A stretch of DNA of 36,162 bases from Budvicia diplopodorum (GTDB lineage: Bacteria > Pseudomonadota > Gammaproteobacteria > Enterobacterales > Enterobacteriaceae), in NCBI RefSeq assembly GCF_009800925.1, contig NZ_WOYF01000022.1:1-36162 (forward strand), given 5' to 3'. The notes beneath the pieces were generated by a model, which worked only from the letters and a program-made list of their open reading frames with translations, did no database searches and was not told the origin of the DNA. A program made the translations under genes and the position numbers. Of this stretch, positions 16,536 through 24,805 are shown piece by piece; the first letter of the stretch is position 1, and each line of letters opens with the position of its first letter.

Positions 16536-17183
16536 TTAACTATTCTTCAAACAAAGTAATGCAAAAAGTCGACGCCATCCCGATTTATCTAAACTTTCTC
16601 TTTGTTGTGTTAGCCGATCTACTGATTTATCTATTTCTTGTAAAGTGGAATCAATAGCTAATTTTGTTTGTTCATGAGCTGCTTTTAAAGACTGAGAGTA
16701 CTCACAAAGCTTCGATCGAATATCTGTTATAAAGATGTCATATCGCCTATCTTTATACTCAGTTTTCTTTTTTACGTATTCCTCAAAAGAAGACAACATA
16801 TCAGCATGAAGTTTAAAAGTATCCAGTAAACTTTTAGCGTAAGAATAAGCCTCAATTATGCTTTTGCATGTAGTTTTATCAAGTGCAGTGATATCTGCAA
16901 CACTATTATGATAAAAAGAAAAATTATCTTGCGTTGCAGAGAATGTATAATTAAAAAAATCAGTACCATTGTGCTCAGTTAGCTTAGATCCCATTCCTTG
17001 GTTATAAATTCCCCAAACCGTGTCTATTTCACATTTGATGCCTTTCAGTACATTAATCTTTCTATCAACACCCGTTAAATTCTGGTTAAGCCGATTAATA
17101 TTGCCCGAAACAATTGCCCCATATAAAGCAAATATACCGCCAACTAGCGCACCTAACAAACCAACGAACAAACTAACACCCAT
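16536..17183 (-). CDS. Hypothetical membrane-anchored coiled-coil protein
   Basis: I do not recognise this 215-residue protein. One N-terminal membrane segment, VSLFVGLLGALVGGIFALYGA (about residues 3-23), is followed by a charged, mostly helical body with heptad-like stretches (NRLNQNLTGVDRKINVLK; KAAHEQTKLAIDSTLQEIDK) and a basic C-terminus (SGWRRLFALLCLKNS). ATG 17183 is preferred over the upstream start at 17216 because AAGGATAG precedes it and it puts the membrane segment first. It stands alone between atoB and mtlR and is AT-rich compared with both, which suggests horizontal gain. A small prophage-type or defence-type anchored protein is possible, but nothing proves it. Confidence 0.65.
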   Translation of the reverse strand: MGVSLFVGLLGALVGGIFALYGAIVSGNINRLNQNLTGVDRKINVLKGIKCEIDTVWGIYNQGMGSKLTEHNGTDFFNYTFSATQDNFSFYHNSVADITALDKTTCKSIIEAYSYAKSLLDTFKLHADMLSSFEEYVKKKTEYKDRRYDIFITDIRSKLCEYSQSLKAAHEQTKLAIDSTLQEIDKSVDRLTQQRESLDKSGWRRLFALLCLKNS

Positions 17184-17291
17184 AATATCTATCCTTATTG
17201 TTGTACATTTCAACAATATTATTGATACAACATTAGGATATTGTTCTGATGTTCGCCAGCAGTAAAAACACTAAATTATGTCCCCTATAAT

Positions 17292-17318
17292 AATTATTCA
17301 ATAAGCCTTTGAATAATT
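17292..17318. terminator. AT-rich hairpin downstream of mtlR
   Basis: AATTATTCAA (17292-17301) and TTGAATAATT (17309-17318) form a perfect 10-bp stem with a 7-nt loop. It could end the mtl transcript (minus strand) or be part of the upstream region of the hypothetical gene. The stem is weak because it is A+T only apart from one pair. Confidence 0.35.
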
Positions 17319-17433
17319 TTAACTTCAGGTCGGAACTCATAAGAACCCTGCATATACATAAGGTAGATAGGGGTAAATGCGAAAAATGAAGAAGTTTAGA
17401 ATAGATAAAAAGTTTGATTAGCAGAACCAGTAA

Positions 17434-17967
17434 TTAAAACGCCTTTTTAACGCTCAGCTGAGAAACCAGCTCGGTAATATAAAGCACTAAAGAGGAGTGC
17501 ACCATTTGCTGGTAGCGGCGCTGTTGCATATCAATCAACAGCTGATCGTCGGCCCCAACCTCATCGCTAAAGGCCGGTGCTGCGGGTAATGCAGCAATAC
17601 CGTGTAACTGTCGTAAAGAACCAAGCACTTCTTCAGACGTGAACGTATATTCATATGAACTGTGGCTGAGCCTTTCATTGAGTAGCATCAGACGCTCAAT
17701 GTCTTCGTATTCATTGCGGGAAATAACCCCCAGCGCATAAATCAGTTTTAGCCTGATAGGTAATTCAGCCAAAGGCCCGGTTCCGCCAAGTAACGGCTCT
17801 ACCGCATATTTAACGGCATAATCATCTTTACGAAAGACCTGTAACACGAGAATATCGACCGATTCTGATAGCAATCCAATTACCGTTAATAAAAAACCGC
17901 GCACAGATTTTTTCTTATTCAGTCGTTCAAGTATCCGGTTTTCTAATTTCTGGGTATCTTCAGTCAT
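17434..17967 (-). CDS. mtlR: Mannitol operon repressor MtlR
   Basis: The 177-residue protein matches MtlR throughout, including LVLQVFRKDDYAVKYAVEPLL, LKLIYALGVISRNEYEDIE and IQRYQQ-like DMQQRRYQQMVHSSLVL near the C-terminus. It is about 18 residues shorter at the N-terminus than the E. coli protein (195). The start is ATG 17967 or the adjoining GTG 17970; no strong ribosome-binding site distinguishes them. It is third in mtlA-mtlD-mtlR and modulates mannitol use; it has no standard HTH. Confidence 0.93.
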   Translation of the reverse strand: MTEDTQKLENRILERLNKKKSVRGFLLTVIGLLSESVDILVLQVFRKDDYAVKYAVEPLLGGTGPLAELPIRLKLIYALGVISRNEYEDIERLMLLNERLSHSSYEYTFTSEEVLGSLRQLHGIAALPAAPAFSDEVGADDQLLIDMQQRRYQQMVHSSLVLYITELVSQLSVKKAF

Positions 17968-18075
17968 CACTTATTATAATAATGTCATGTTCCGGGTCTC
18001 CAATCGCCAAACGGAGCCCCGGCGTTATGTGTCTGCAGTTGGCGTACAGATAGTTTTACGTTGTGAACCCCAAAG

Positions 18076-19236
18076 CTAAGCGGCTGATGGCTTATACATA
18101 GCGCGATAGGCCGTTGCAATCTCAGCAATAATGGCGGTGTCAGTCAGATCGGAAATCGACATCAGGGTATTCTCCACGCCCTGCTGCTCCAATAAAGAAA
18201 CCAACGTTAATGCCTGCGGATCCAGCGGATTACGATAACACATTGCCGCTGCAATGCCTTTTACTAAATCATTATGCGGTAGACCGTATTCAATGGTACC
18301 CAACAAAGGCCTGATCAAACGATCCCCGGCGCTTAATTTGCGCAAAGGCTGACGCCCGACCCGTTCTACATCATCGCGCAGGTAAGGGTTTTCAAAGCGA
18401 TGCAGAATTTTATCAATATAGGCCGCGTGTTGAACAGGATCAAAACCATAGCGCTGAATTAATACGGCTCCGCTTTCTTGCATTGCGCCCTTAACCGTCT
18501 GACGAATGTCAGAATCGCAAATCGCATCGCGAATGGTCTGCAGGCCCGAAAGCTGCCCAAGGTAAGCAGTAATCGCATGACCGGTATTTAAAGTGAATAA
18601 TTTACGCTCTACGTAAGCCATCAGGTTAGTGGTGGTTTCCATACCTTTGATGTCAGGCATCGCGCCCTTAAACTGAGTACTATCAACGATCCATTCGCTA
18701 AACGTTTCTACCGTAACCGATAACGGGTCATCGTTTGCCGCTTCTCCCGGAGGTACAATACGATCGACCGCTGAATCAACAAAGCCAACGTGCTCTTCGA
18801 CCCACAGGTGCAGGTTCTGCGGGATCTCGCGCATTACGTGCTGCTTTAGCTGGCTGGTACCTCTCACCATATTCTCACAGGCAATAATATTCAGCGGGTT
18901 CTCATTGCCCAGCTGATGGCGCTCAATCAGGCCTAAAGCCAAAGTCTTGGCTATTTTCTCTAATATCTGAGGCCCTACGGCGGTAGTTACCACGTCGGCT
19001 TGGCTGATGTGTCTTACCGCATCAGGGCTATTGCTATGCACTGCCCGCACGTTATTAACACGCTCAACGCTACTGTTCTCACCGACAACGTTAACCTCAT
19101 AGCTTTGCTGATGATCCAGCTGATCGATTAACGGCTGATTAACGTCGGCAAAAGTTAGGGTTGCATTGGCATCGGCCAATAGCTTACCGATAAATCCTCT
19201 GCCTATATTTCCTGCACCAAAATGTATTGCCTTCAT
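18076..19236 (-). CDS. mtlD: Mannitol-1-phosphate 5-dehydrogenase
   Basis: The 386-residue NAD-dependent enzyme starts [20 protein letters not shown], a Rossmann GxGxxGxG-type motif at residues 7-14, and has the polyol dehydrogenase core including a catalytic lysine region near [14 protein letters not shown] (about residues 209-222). It oxidises mannitol 1-phosphate, delivered by MtlA, to fructose 6-phosphate. It follows mtlA by 96 nt that hold a hairpin, so expression relative to mtlA may be tuned there. Confidence 0.96.
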   Translation of the reverse strand: MKAIHFGAGNIGRGFIGKLLADANATLTFADVNQPLIDQLDHQQSYEVNVVGENSSVERVNNVRAVHSNSPDAVRHISQADVVTTAVGPQILEKIAKTLALGLIERHQLGNENPLNIIACENMVRGTSQLKQHVMREIPQNLHLWVEEHVGFVDSAVDRIVPPGEAANDDPLSVTVETFSEWIVDSTQFKGAMPDIKGMETTTNLMAYVERKLFTLNTGHAITAYLGQLSGLQTIRDAICDSDIRQTVKGAMQESGAVLIQRYGFDPVQHAAYIDKILHRFENPYLRDDVERVGRQPLRKLSAGDRLIRPLLGTIEYGLPHNDLVKGIAAAMCYRNPLDPQALTLVSLLEQQGVENTLMSISDLTDTAIIAEIATAYRAMYKPSAA

Positions 19237-19287
19237 GGTATTAACCTCAAAATAAAATCTATTTAAACGAATTTAATCAGCATGAAA

Positions 19288-19326
19288 GGCGAAGACTGCG
19301 CATCAGAGCCATTATCAGTCTTCGCC
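19288..19326 (-). other. Perfect 11-bp hairpin between mtlA and mtlD
   Basis: GGCGAAGACTG (19288-19298) pairs exactly with CAGTCTTCGCC (19316-19326) across a 17-nt loop, 7 nt after the mtlA stop. No T tract follows on the minus strand, so it is more likely an mRNA-stability or attenuating element than a full terminator. Confidence 0.55.
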
Positions 19327-19332
19327 GTAACG

Positions 19333-21318
19333 TTATGCCGCTCGCTCACCAGAAAGCAGCGTCAGAGCCTCTTGAACATCGCGAGTTATTTTCAAACTCT
19401 CAACGATCGCTTCGTCATCTAACAGATTAGTTATTCGGGAAATCACCTGAATATGCTCATTGTTTTTTGCCGCAATACCGATAATCAAATGAGCGACATC
19501 TTCCGGGTCGTCACTAAAGCTAACGCCTGCCGGATATTGGCAAATAACCACGCCGGTCTGTAAAACCCGATCTTTTGCCTCGACGGTACCGTGAGGAACG
19601 GCGATTGACTGGCCAAGATAGGTCGAAACTAAGGCTTCACGCTGTAGCATGGCGTCAACGTATTCCGGCTCAACGTAGCCACCTTTTACCAATTGCTCAC
19701 CGGCAAAACGAATCGCTTGCTCTTTATTTTCCGCTTTCAGATTGAGGAAGATGTTATCAGCGCTGAGCTTGAACAGATTTTTTCCTGGCTCTTCAGGTTC
19801 GAAGCTATCGTCATTGGCCGCCACCAGCGTTTGCGTGACTAACTTACTGTCATTGGCCGCTTGAGAATGCTTAGAGGCAAACAGGCGCGTCACTAAATCG
19901 TTATACACCTGACCATCGAGGAAGTTACGCAGAGAAATATGTTCCGCATGAGGAGCATGATTCATCGCGCGCTGAGTCAGGTCTTGGTGCGTAATAACAA
20001 TATCCACATCGTCAGGTAAGCTATTGATTGCGCAGTTAGTCACCATAATATGGTCTAACTTTGCCTCATTAATCTTTTTACGCAACAGGCTCGCGCCCAT
20101 GGCGCTTGAGCCCATACCCGCATCGCAGGCCACAATAATTTTTCTAATTGGCTTTTGCTCAGCGCTATCCAATTCAGAGCGATCGATTGCCATTACCGGC
20201 TCACCCGCACCACCGTTGCTGGCAGAGCTACTTTGTGGCCGCTTCATAGCTTTCATCTTTTGGGTTGCTTCATCAAGGCTTTCACCCTCTTCATCGCCCA
20301 GCCGCACACGTTTTAGCATCACGGCAGCGACGCAAAAAGAGACTAACGTTGAAGCGATAATTGACAGTATCACCCCGAGCATGGAGGACTTCGGCGCCAT
20401 CAGCAGAATGGCGAAAATAGAACCCGGAGAGGCAGGAGAAACCAGGCCTGCATTAAACAGCGTAAGCACTAATACACCGGTCATTCCGCCTAAAATTACC
20501 GCCAGAATTAAACGAGGATTCATCAACACATACGGGAAATAGATTTCGTGAATACCACCAAAGAAATGGATGATAGTTGCACCAGAGGCAGACTGCTTAG
20601 CGCTACCTTTACCGAACAGCATATAGGCTAATAGAATGCCCAAGCCCGGGCCGGGATTTGATTCAATCAGGAAGAAAATTGACTTGCCGGTTTCAGTCGC
20701 CTGCTGGATGCCCAACGGCGAGAAAATACCGTGGTTAATGGCATTATTCAGAAACAGAATTTTTGCCGGTTCAACAAAAACCGAGGCTAAAGGCAGCAGG
20801 TTATTCTGAACCATCAGATTAACCCCGGCGGCCAATACTTTGGACATCGACTCAACTAAAGGCCCGATGGCCATAAACGCCAGAATAGACAGCAGCATAC
20901 CGATGATACCGGCAGAGAAGTTATTGACTAACATCTCAAATCCGCTTTTCACCTTACCTTCAACCCAACGGTCAAAGTGTTTAATTGCCCAGCCGCCCAG
21001 CGGACCAACAATCATGGCACCCATAAACATCGGCATATCTGCGCCGATGATGACGCCCATAGTAGTAATGGCGCCGACAACGCCACCGCGCTCACCGCCA
21101 ACTAAGCGGCCACCGGTGTAGCCAATTAGTAACGGCAGTAAATAAGTAATCATTGGGCCGACTAGCTTGGCCATGGTTTCATTAGGCAGCCAGCCCGTAG
21201 GAATAAACAGGGCAGTAATCAAGCCCCAGGCGATAAACGCACCAATATTGGGCATCACCATATTACTCAGGAAACGGCCAAAATTTTGTATCTTGATTTT
21301 GATGTCAGGTGATAACAT
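19333..21318 (-). CDS. mtlA: PTS mannitol-specific EIICBA component
   Basis: The 661-residue protein is a three-domain fusion: membrane EIIC (about residues 1-340, with the conserved GGIHEIYFPYVLMNP at 254-268), EIIB with phospho-cysteine C398 in IIVACDAGMGSSAMG, and EIIA with phospho-histidine H576 in IAVPHGT. It imports and phosphorylates mannitol. It is about 24 residues longer than the E. coli protein (637); the extra length is mostly in the low-complexity linkers around 342-388 and 485-512. Upstream lie four CRP sites. Start ATG 21318 follows AAGAGGGGTG. Confidence 0.96.
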   Translation of the reverse strand: MLSPDIKIKIQNFGRFLSNMVMPNIGAFIAWGLITALFIPTGWLPNETMAKLVGPMITYLLPLLIGYTGGRLVGGERGGVVGAITTMGVIIGADMPMFMGAMIVGPLGGWAIKHFDRWVEGKVKSGFEMLVNNFSAGIIGMLLSILAFMAIGPLVESMSKVLAAGVNLMVQNNLLPLASVFVEPAKILFLNNAINHGIFSPLGIQQATETGKSIFFLIESNPGPGLGILLAYMLFGKGSAKQSASGATIIHFFGGIHEIYFPYVLMNPRLILAVILGGMTGVLVLTLFNAGLVSPASPGSIFAILLMAPKSSMLGVILSIIASTLVSFCVAAVMLKRVRLGDEEGESLDEATQKMKAMKRPQSSSASNGGAGEPVMAIDRSELDSAEQKPIRKIIVACDAGMGSSAMGASLLRKKINEAKLDHIMVTNCAINSLPDDVDIVITHQDLTQRAMNHAPHAEHISLRNFLDGQVYNDLVTRLFASKHSQAANDSKLVTQTLVAANDDSFEPEEPGKNLFKLSADNIFLNLKAENKEQAIRFAGEQLVKGGYVEPEYVDAMLQREALVSTYLGQSIAVPHGTVEAKDRVLQTGVVICQYPAGVSFSDDPEDVAHLIIGIAAKNNEHIQVISRITNLLDDEAIVESLKITRDVQEALTLLSGERAA

Positions 21319-21849
21319 AAAACACCCCTCTTGTAGCTCGCATAAATAGAACTGCGTATTGTTATTGTTAGTCAGGACGGTTCGGCCAAACCGTCAATGG
21401 TTTTTGAATACAAAACCGACTCTATCACGCGTTTTTGTTATTACGTACTTCAGGAGGGGATTGTGATTTGCATCACTATAATTGGGGTGTGGACGGGGTA
21501 TTTGTAGTGACGCCAGTCACATTTATTTACTGAAATAAAAATACAATCCGATAAACCGACGCTATATCGGATTTTTATGTGATATACGTCACCATTCCAA
21601 GCGGCGTCTTTGTTTTGAATTCGTGACTATAGTCACAAAAAATCGTCATTCAAACCAATCCAAAGTGGATTTCGCTCTGAGCCTGAACGTTCACCTCAGG
21701 TTTAAAGCGTTTTATGTAAAACAATATGTAATTAAGTTACATAATTAGAACATCATCACAGGCAGATTATTCCAGCCGCGCATTTTAATGATTTTTTGCG
21801 ATCCGTTTCCAGAATCCAAAATTCTTCCGCTAAAACACTCGCCTGTCAA
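21319..21849. other. Control region between mtlA (minus) and the small-ORF leader (plus)
   Basis: No gene is seen. It contains a 7-bp stem-loop in the mtlA leader (GACGGTT 21376-21382 with AACCGTC 21389-21395), four CRP sites (21462-21637) and an inverted repeat (AATCCGATA 21545-21553 with TATCGGATT 21565-21573, then TTT). The last could terminate plus-strand transcription. Confidence 0.6.
21462..21637 (-). promoter_or_regulatory. Four CRP sites upstream of mtlA
   Basis: Four sites of TGTGA-N6-TCACA form are present: TGTGATTTGCATCACT (21462-21477), AGTGACGCCAGTCACA (21506-21521), TGTGATATACGTCACC (21578-21593) and CGTGACTATAGTCACA (21622-21637). E. coli mtlA also has an array of CRP sites. 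The proximal site would lie near -40 if the weak -10 TAATAA (minus strand, 21438-21443) is used. Spacings of 44, 72 and 44 bp put alternate pairs near the same face of the helix only in part. Confidence 0.8.
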
Positions 21850-21878
21850 TTGACCCCTTCGCCGTATATCCATACTGT
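21850..21878 (+). promoter_or_regulatory. Candidate promoter of the small-ORF transcript
   Basis: TTGACC (21850-21855), a 17-bp spacer and TACTGT (21873-21878) form a promoter with a good -35 and a weak -10 (three of six). Its predicted start near 21885 lies at or within the first leader hairpin. Confidence 0.4.
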
Positions 21879-21881
21879 GGC

Positions 21882-21945
21882 GGTGCGCCGGTTTTATTCT
21901 GCGCACCATGCAAAACCCCGCAGTGCGGAAACACTAACGGGGTTT
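21882..21945 (+). ncRNA. Structured leader: two consecutive hairpins
   Basis: Hairpin 1 is a perfect 7-bp stem GGTGCGC (21882-21888) with GCGCACC (21901-21907). Hairpin 2 is AAACCCCG (21913-21920) with CGGGGTTT (21938-21945), extended by CAGTG with CACTA. A 9-codon mini-ORF (ATG 21908 to TAA, MQNPAVRKH) begins right after hairpin 1 and runs into hairpin 2. On the minus strand hairpin 2 is followed by TTTT, so it could instead terminate minus-strand transcription arriving from the hyp operon. I do not recognise a known riboswitch class. Confidence 0.45.
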
Positions 21946-21982
21946 CTAACCACAACGTTATTAGGATAATGGAGCTAACATC

Positions 21983-22120
21983 ATGGCTGTTGAAGAGCAT
22001 ACTCAAACTCGCCCTCAATTCACACGGGATTTTTTATCGAATAGTCGATCTGCCTCGAAGATTTTTGTTTTAGCGTCAGCACGTTACTCTCTAATTATGG
22101 GAGGAAGATCCCATGCTTAG
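21983..22120 (+). CDS. Small ORF, 45 residues, unknown
   Basis: The predicted peptide starts MAVEEHTQTRPQFTRDFLSN and ends IMGGRSHA. GGAG (21971-21974) precedes the ATG with good spacing. Its stop overlaps the start of the next small ORF by 8 nt, and its last codons contain that ORF's ribosome-binding site, a layout that suggests translational coupling. It is basic overall with no clear membrane segment. Unrecognised; it may be a regulatory leader peptide or a real small protein. Confidence 0.45.
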   Translation: MAVEEHTQTRPQFTRDFLSNSRSASKIFVLASARYSLIMGGRSHA

Positions 22121-22307
22121 CTTAATCGATAGTGCGCCGCTCAGTGCGGCAGAGCTGACCGAACAGTGTTTTACGTTGGCCTATCTGCTGTCAGGCATTG
22201 AGCACCCGCCGCTGAAAGAGTCGGTCACCTTGATGCGGCTAGAAAAGCAGAGCGCGTTGCTGTCTCTGCAGTCTGTCGAGGAGAGACCAAACGATTATCC
22301 AGCCTGA
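22113..22307 (+). CDS. Small ORF, 64 residues, unknown
   Basis: The protein begins MLSLIDSAPLSAAELTEQCF and is Leu/Glu/Ser-rich, probably helical, without signal peptide or membrane segment. A strong ribosome-binding site, GGGAGGAAG (about 22098-22106), precedes the ATG. It overlaps the 45-residue ORF and is followed by a 14-bp hairpin. The strong translation signal and following terminator support a real gene, but I do not recognise the family. It is convergent with hypE. Confidence 0.55.
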   Translation: MLSLIDSAPLSAAELTEQCFTLAYLLSGIEHPPLKESVTLMRLEKQSALLSLQSVEERPNDYPA

Positions 22308-22320
22308 GTCAGGCTTTTTA

Positions 22321-22352
22321 AACCGTCATCCCGATTGCTCGGGATGACGGTT
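22321..22352. terminator. Perfect 14-bp hairpin between convergent small ORF and hypE
   Basis: AACCGTCATCCCGA (22321-22334), loop TTGC, TCGGGATGACGGTT (22339-22352). It lies 14 nt after the small-ORF stop and 33 nt after the hypE stop on the other strand, so it can serve both. CGTCATCCCG is shared with the repeat element at 12104-12195. Confidence 0.65.
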
Positions 22353-22384
22353 ATGGATAACGAAATAGACGATAAGATAGACAA

Positions 22385-23410
22385 CTAGCAAATTCTCGGC
22401 AGCGGCTCGCTGTGCGGCAAATCAAGCAAGCGTGACGCGCCAAATATTCCCGTCAGCTGTACCCGAGGATTCTCACTCACGGTGCCAATAACGGCGGCAT
22501 CAACGCCTAGCGGATGATTACGCAGCGCCGCCAGCGTAGCCTGTTCAGCTTCAGGGGCAACCACAATCACCAGCTTACCTTCGTTGGCAAAGTTAAGCGG
22601 CTCAAGCCCCAGCAGCTCGCACACGCCCCGTACGGCCGGTTTCACCGGTAAATCGCCTTCATTAATCATCATGCCGCAGCCGCTGGCGGTGGCAAACTCA
22701 TGCAAAATGGCAGTAACGCCGCCGCGGGTAGCATCGCGCAAGGCTCTAACGCCAGCGATATCGCGCAGCGGAGCAATGAGCGGCGTAAGCACCGCACAGT
22801 CGCTGCTGAGATCGGCTTCCAGCCCCAGATTTTCACGCAGGTTAAGAATGGTAGCGCCATGGTCGCCCAACGTACCGCTAACCAGAATGCGATCGCCCGG
22901 GCGAATCTGCTGAGCGCCCCACTTGATAGCCACAGGAATAGCGCCTATCCCGGCGGTATTAATAAATATTTTATCGGCCGCACCGCGCTGAACCACTTTG
23001 GTATCGCCGGTGACAATGTCAACGCCGGCGGCGGCGGCGGTTTCCGCCATCGCCATGACGATCTGTTCCAGATCCCGAAGCGGGAGGCCTTCCTCCAGAA
23101 TGAATCCACAGGAAAGATACTGGGGAACCGCGCCGCTCACAGCCACGTCGTTCACCGTTCCACACACCGCTAGCTTACCAATGTTACCGCCGGGGAAAAA
23201 TATCGGGTCAATTACATAGCTGTCAGTGCTGAAGGCCAGCCGGTCGCCTATCGCGCTCAGCAATGACAGAGGTATGCGGGCCTGATCTTCACGCTCATTG
23301 AGCGCCGGATTAGAGAACGCCCGCAGGAAAAGCTGCTCGATTAACTGCTGCATTGCCTGACCACCGCTACCGTGAGCCATGGTGACAACATCTTTTTCAG
23401 AGTAAGACAT
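22385..23410 (-). CDS. hypE: Hydrogenase maturation factor HypE
   Basis: The 341-residue protein begins [20 protein letters not shown], has the PurM-like ATP-binding fold, and ends in LPRIC, the invariant C-terminal cysteine that carries the carbamoyl group dehydrated to cyanide for the [NiFe] site. ATG 23410 overlaps the hypD stop (TAATG); longer upstream readings run into hypD. It is the last gene of the merged hyb-hyp operon. Works with HypF, whose gene is not in the window. Confidence 0.96.
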   Translation of the reverse strand: MSYSEKDVVTMAHGSGGQAMQQLIEQLFLRAFSNPALNEREDQARIPLSLLSAIGDRLAFSTDSYVIDPIFFPGGNIGKLAVCGTVNDVAVSGAVPQYLSCGFILEEGLPLRDLEQIVMAMAETAAAAGVDIVTGDTKVVQRGAADKIFINTAGIGAIPVAIKWGAQQIRPGDRILVSGTLGDHGATILNLRENLGLEADLSSDCAVLTPLIAPLRDIAGVRALRDATRGGVTAILHEFATASGCGMMINEGDLPVKPAVRGVCELLGLEPLNFANEGKLVIVVAPEAEQATLAALRNHPLGVDAAVIGTVSENPRVQLTGIFGASRLLDLPHSEPLPRIC

Positions 23411-24525
23411 TAAGCAAGTCCTCGACGATATTGGTAATAGGCAGCACACGCCCCTTCGGATGACACCATTAATGCCCCAAAGGCATTCTGAGGGGTGCAG
23501 CGATTGCCAAACAGAGGACAATCATTGGGCTTACAACGGCCGGTTAATACGTCGCCGCAGCGGGCCTGAGGATCGTCAGCCACCTGATGAACCTGAGTAT
23601 TAAAACGCCGTTCTGCGTCAAACTGTTGGTATTCAGCCTTGAGCTGAACGCCAGAACCGGCAATTTCGCCTAATCCGCGCCATTCACTGGTCTCTTTCAG
23701 TTCAAACACGTCCTGCATCGCTTTCAGGGCCAGTAAGTTACCCTGCTGCGAAACAATACGTTTGTACTGATTCTCAACTTCGCTGCGCCCGTCGTGGATC
23801 TGATCTACCAGCATCGCCAGCGCCTGCAAGATATCCAGCGGTTCAAAGCCGGTAACCACCAGCGGTTTATGAAAGTCATTGGTGATAAAGCCGTACAGTT
23901 CAGTCCCGATCACCATGCTGACGTGGCCGGGGGCTAAAAAGCCGTCGATTCTGACGTCTGGCTGTTCCAGCAGGCTGCGTAAGGTTGGAATAATGGTAAT
24001 ATGCTGGCAAAACACCGTGAAGTTGGTCAGCCCGCGGCGCTTAGCCTGTTGCAGCGTTAAGGCGGTACTTGGCATGGTAGTTTCAAAGCCGAGGCCAAAA
24101 AACACTACCTGTTTATCCGGATTCTGCTCAGCGAAAGTCAGGGTATCGAGCGGAGAATAGACAATGCGCACATCGGCTCCGCGCCGTTTGGCATCGAGCA
24201 GTGAGCCATTACGGCCCGGCACGCGCATCGCATCACCGTAGGTACAGAAAATAACGCCCGGCTTTTCAGCAATTTCAATGCAGCCGTCAATCCGCCCCAT
24301 GGGCAAAACGCAAACCGGACAGCCCGGGCCGTGAACAAACTCAATTTCAGGGGGTAAAAGCTGGTCGATACCGAATTTATAGATGGCATGGGTATGGCCG
24401 CCGCACACCTCCATCAGCTGCAGAGGGCGATCGCTGGCCCGCGAAATTTCAGCAACCCGAGTGCGGATATGGCTCAATAACGCTTTAGCTAGTTCCGGAT
24501 CGCGAAACTCATCGACGTACCGCAT
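23410..24525 (-). CDS. hypD: Hydrogenase maturation factor HypD
   Basis: The 371-residue scaffold protein starts [20 protein letters not shown]. It shows [15 protein letters not shown] and [11 protein letters not shown] (Fe(CN)2CO assembly cysteines), [13 protein letters not shown] and a C-terminal cysteine set for a 4Fe-4S cluster ([20 protein letters not shown]). It assembles the iron ligand group with HypC/HybG. The start overlaps hybG by 17 bases and TCCGGAGCAAACG provides a ribosome-binding site. Confidence 0.96.
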   Translation of the reverse strand: MRYVDEFRDPELAKALLSHIRTRVAEISRASDRPLQLMEVCGGHTHAIYKFGIDQLLPPEIEFVHGPGCPVCVLPMGRIDGCIEIAEKPGVIFCTYGDAMRVPGRNGSLLDAKRRGADVRIVYSPLDTLTFAEQNPDKQVVFFGLGFETTMPSTALTLQQAKRRGLTNFTVFCQHITIIPTLRSLLEQPDVRIDGFLAPGHVSMVIGTELYGFITNDFHKPLVVTGFEPLDILQALAMLVDQIHDGRSEVENQYKRIVSQQGNLLALKAMQDVFELKETSEWRGLGEIAGSGVQLKAEYQQFDAERRFNTQVHQVADDPQARCGDVLTGRCKPNDCPLFGNRCTPQNAFGALMVSSEGACAAYYQYRRGLA

Positions 24526-24805
24526 CGTTTGCTCCGGAATTGATACCAACAAAATCACCGACTTCGTGTTCCAGTGCGCTCATGGACATTAACGCTTCAA
24601 GCGTAGCCTGCGCCTCCTGTTCGTCGATAATGCTCATAGCAAAACCGACGTGAACCAACACCCATTGGCCAATTAAGTCTGCGGTATTTCCCTCGCAAAC
24701 TAAGGCAATGTTCACTTCACGCTTTACGCCGCAAACGTCAACCTGCGCCATTTGGTGAATGTCGGCACCCACGGCAACTATTTTACCCGGAACGCCTAAA
24801 CACAT
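24509..24805 (-). CDS. hybG: Hydrogenase chaperone HybG (HypC family)
   Basis: The 98-residue protein starts [21 protein letters not shown]2 is the essential N-terminal cysteine of HypC/HybG. It resembles E. coli HybG (hydrogenase-2 chaperone) more than HypC, for example [10 protein letters not shown] and [19 protein letters not shown]. It has about 16 extra residues at the C-terminus compared with HybG, formed where the gene overlaps hypD. It starts within the last 10 bases of hypB. It carries the Fe(CN)2CO group from HypD to the large subunit HybC. Confidence 0.93.
   Translation of the reverse strand: MCLGVPGKIVAVGADIHQMAQVDVCGVKREVNIALVCEGNTADLIGQWVLVHVGFAMSIIDEQEAQATLEALMSMSALEHEVGDFVGINSGANDAVRR

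Noticed and set aside
20024..20542. 172-codon plus-strand ORF inside mtlA
   Set aside because: Antisense shadow of a fully conserved gene, with no ribosome-binding site or recognisable domain.
21830..22018. 62-codon minus-strand ORF opposite the structured leader
   Set aside because: No ribosome-binding site; it reads through the inverted repeats and has no recognisable features.
22700..23173. 157-codon plus-strand ORF opposite hypE
   Set aside because: Antisense shadow of hypE; no recognisable domain.
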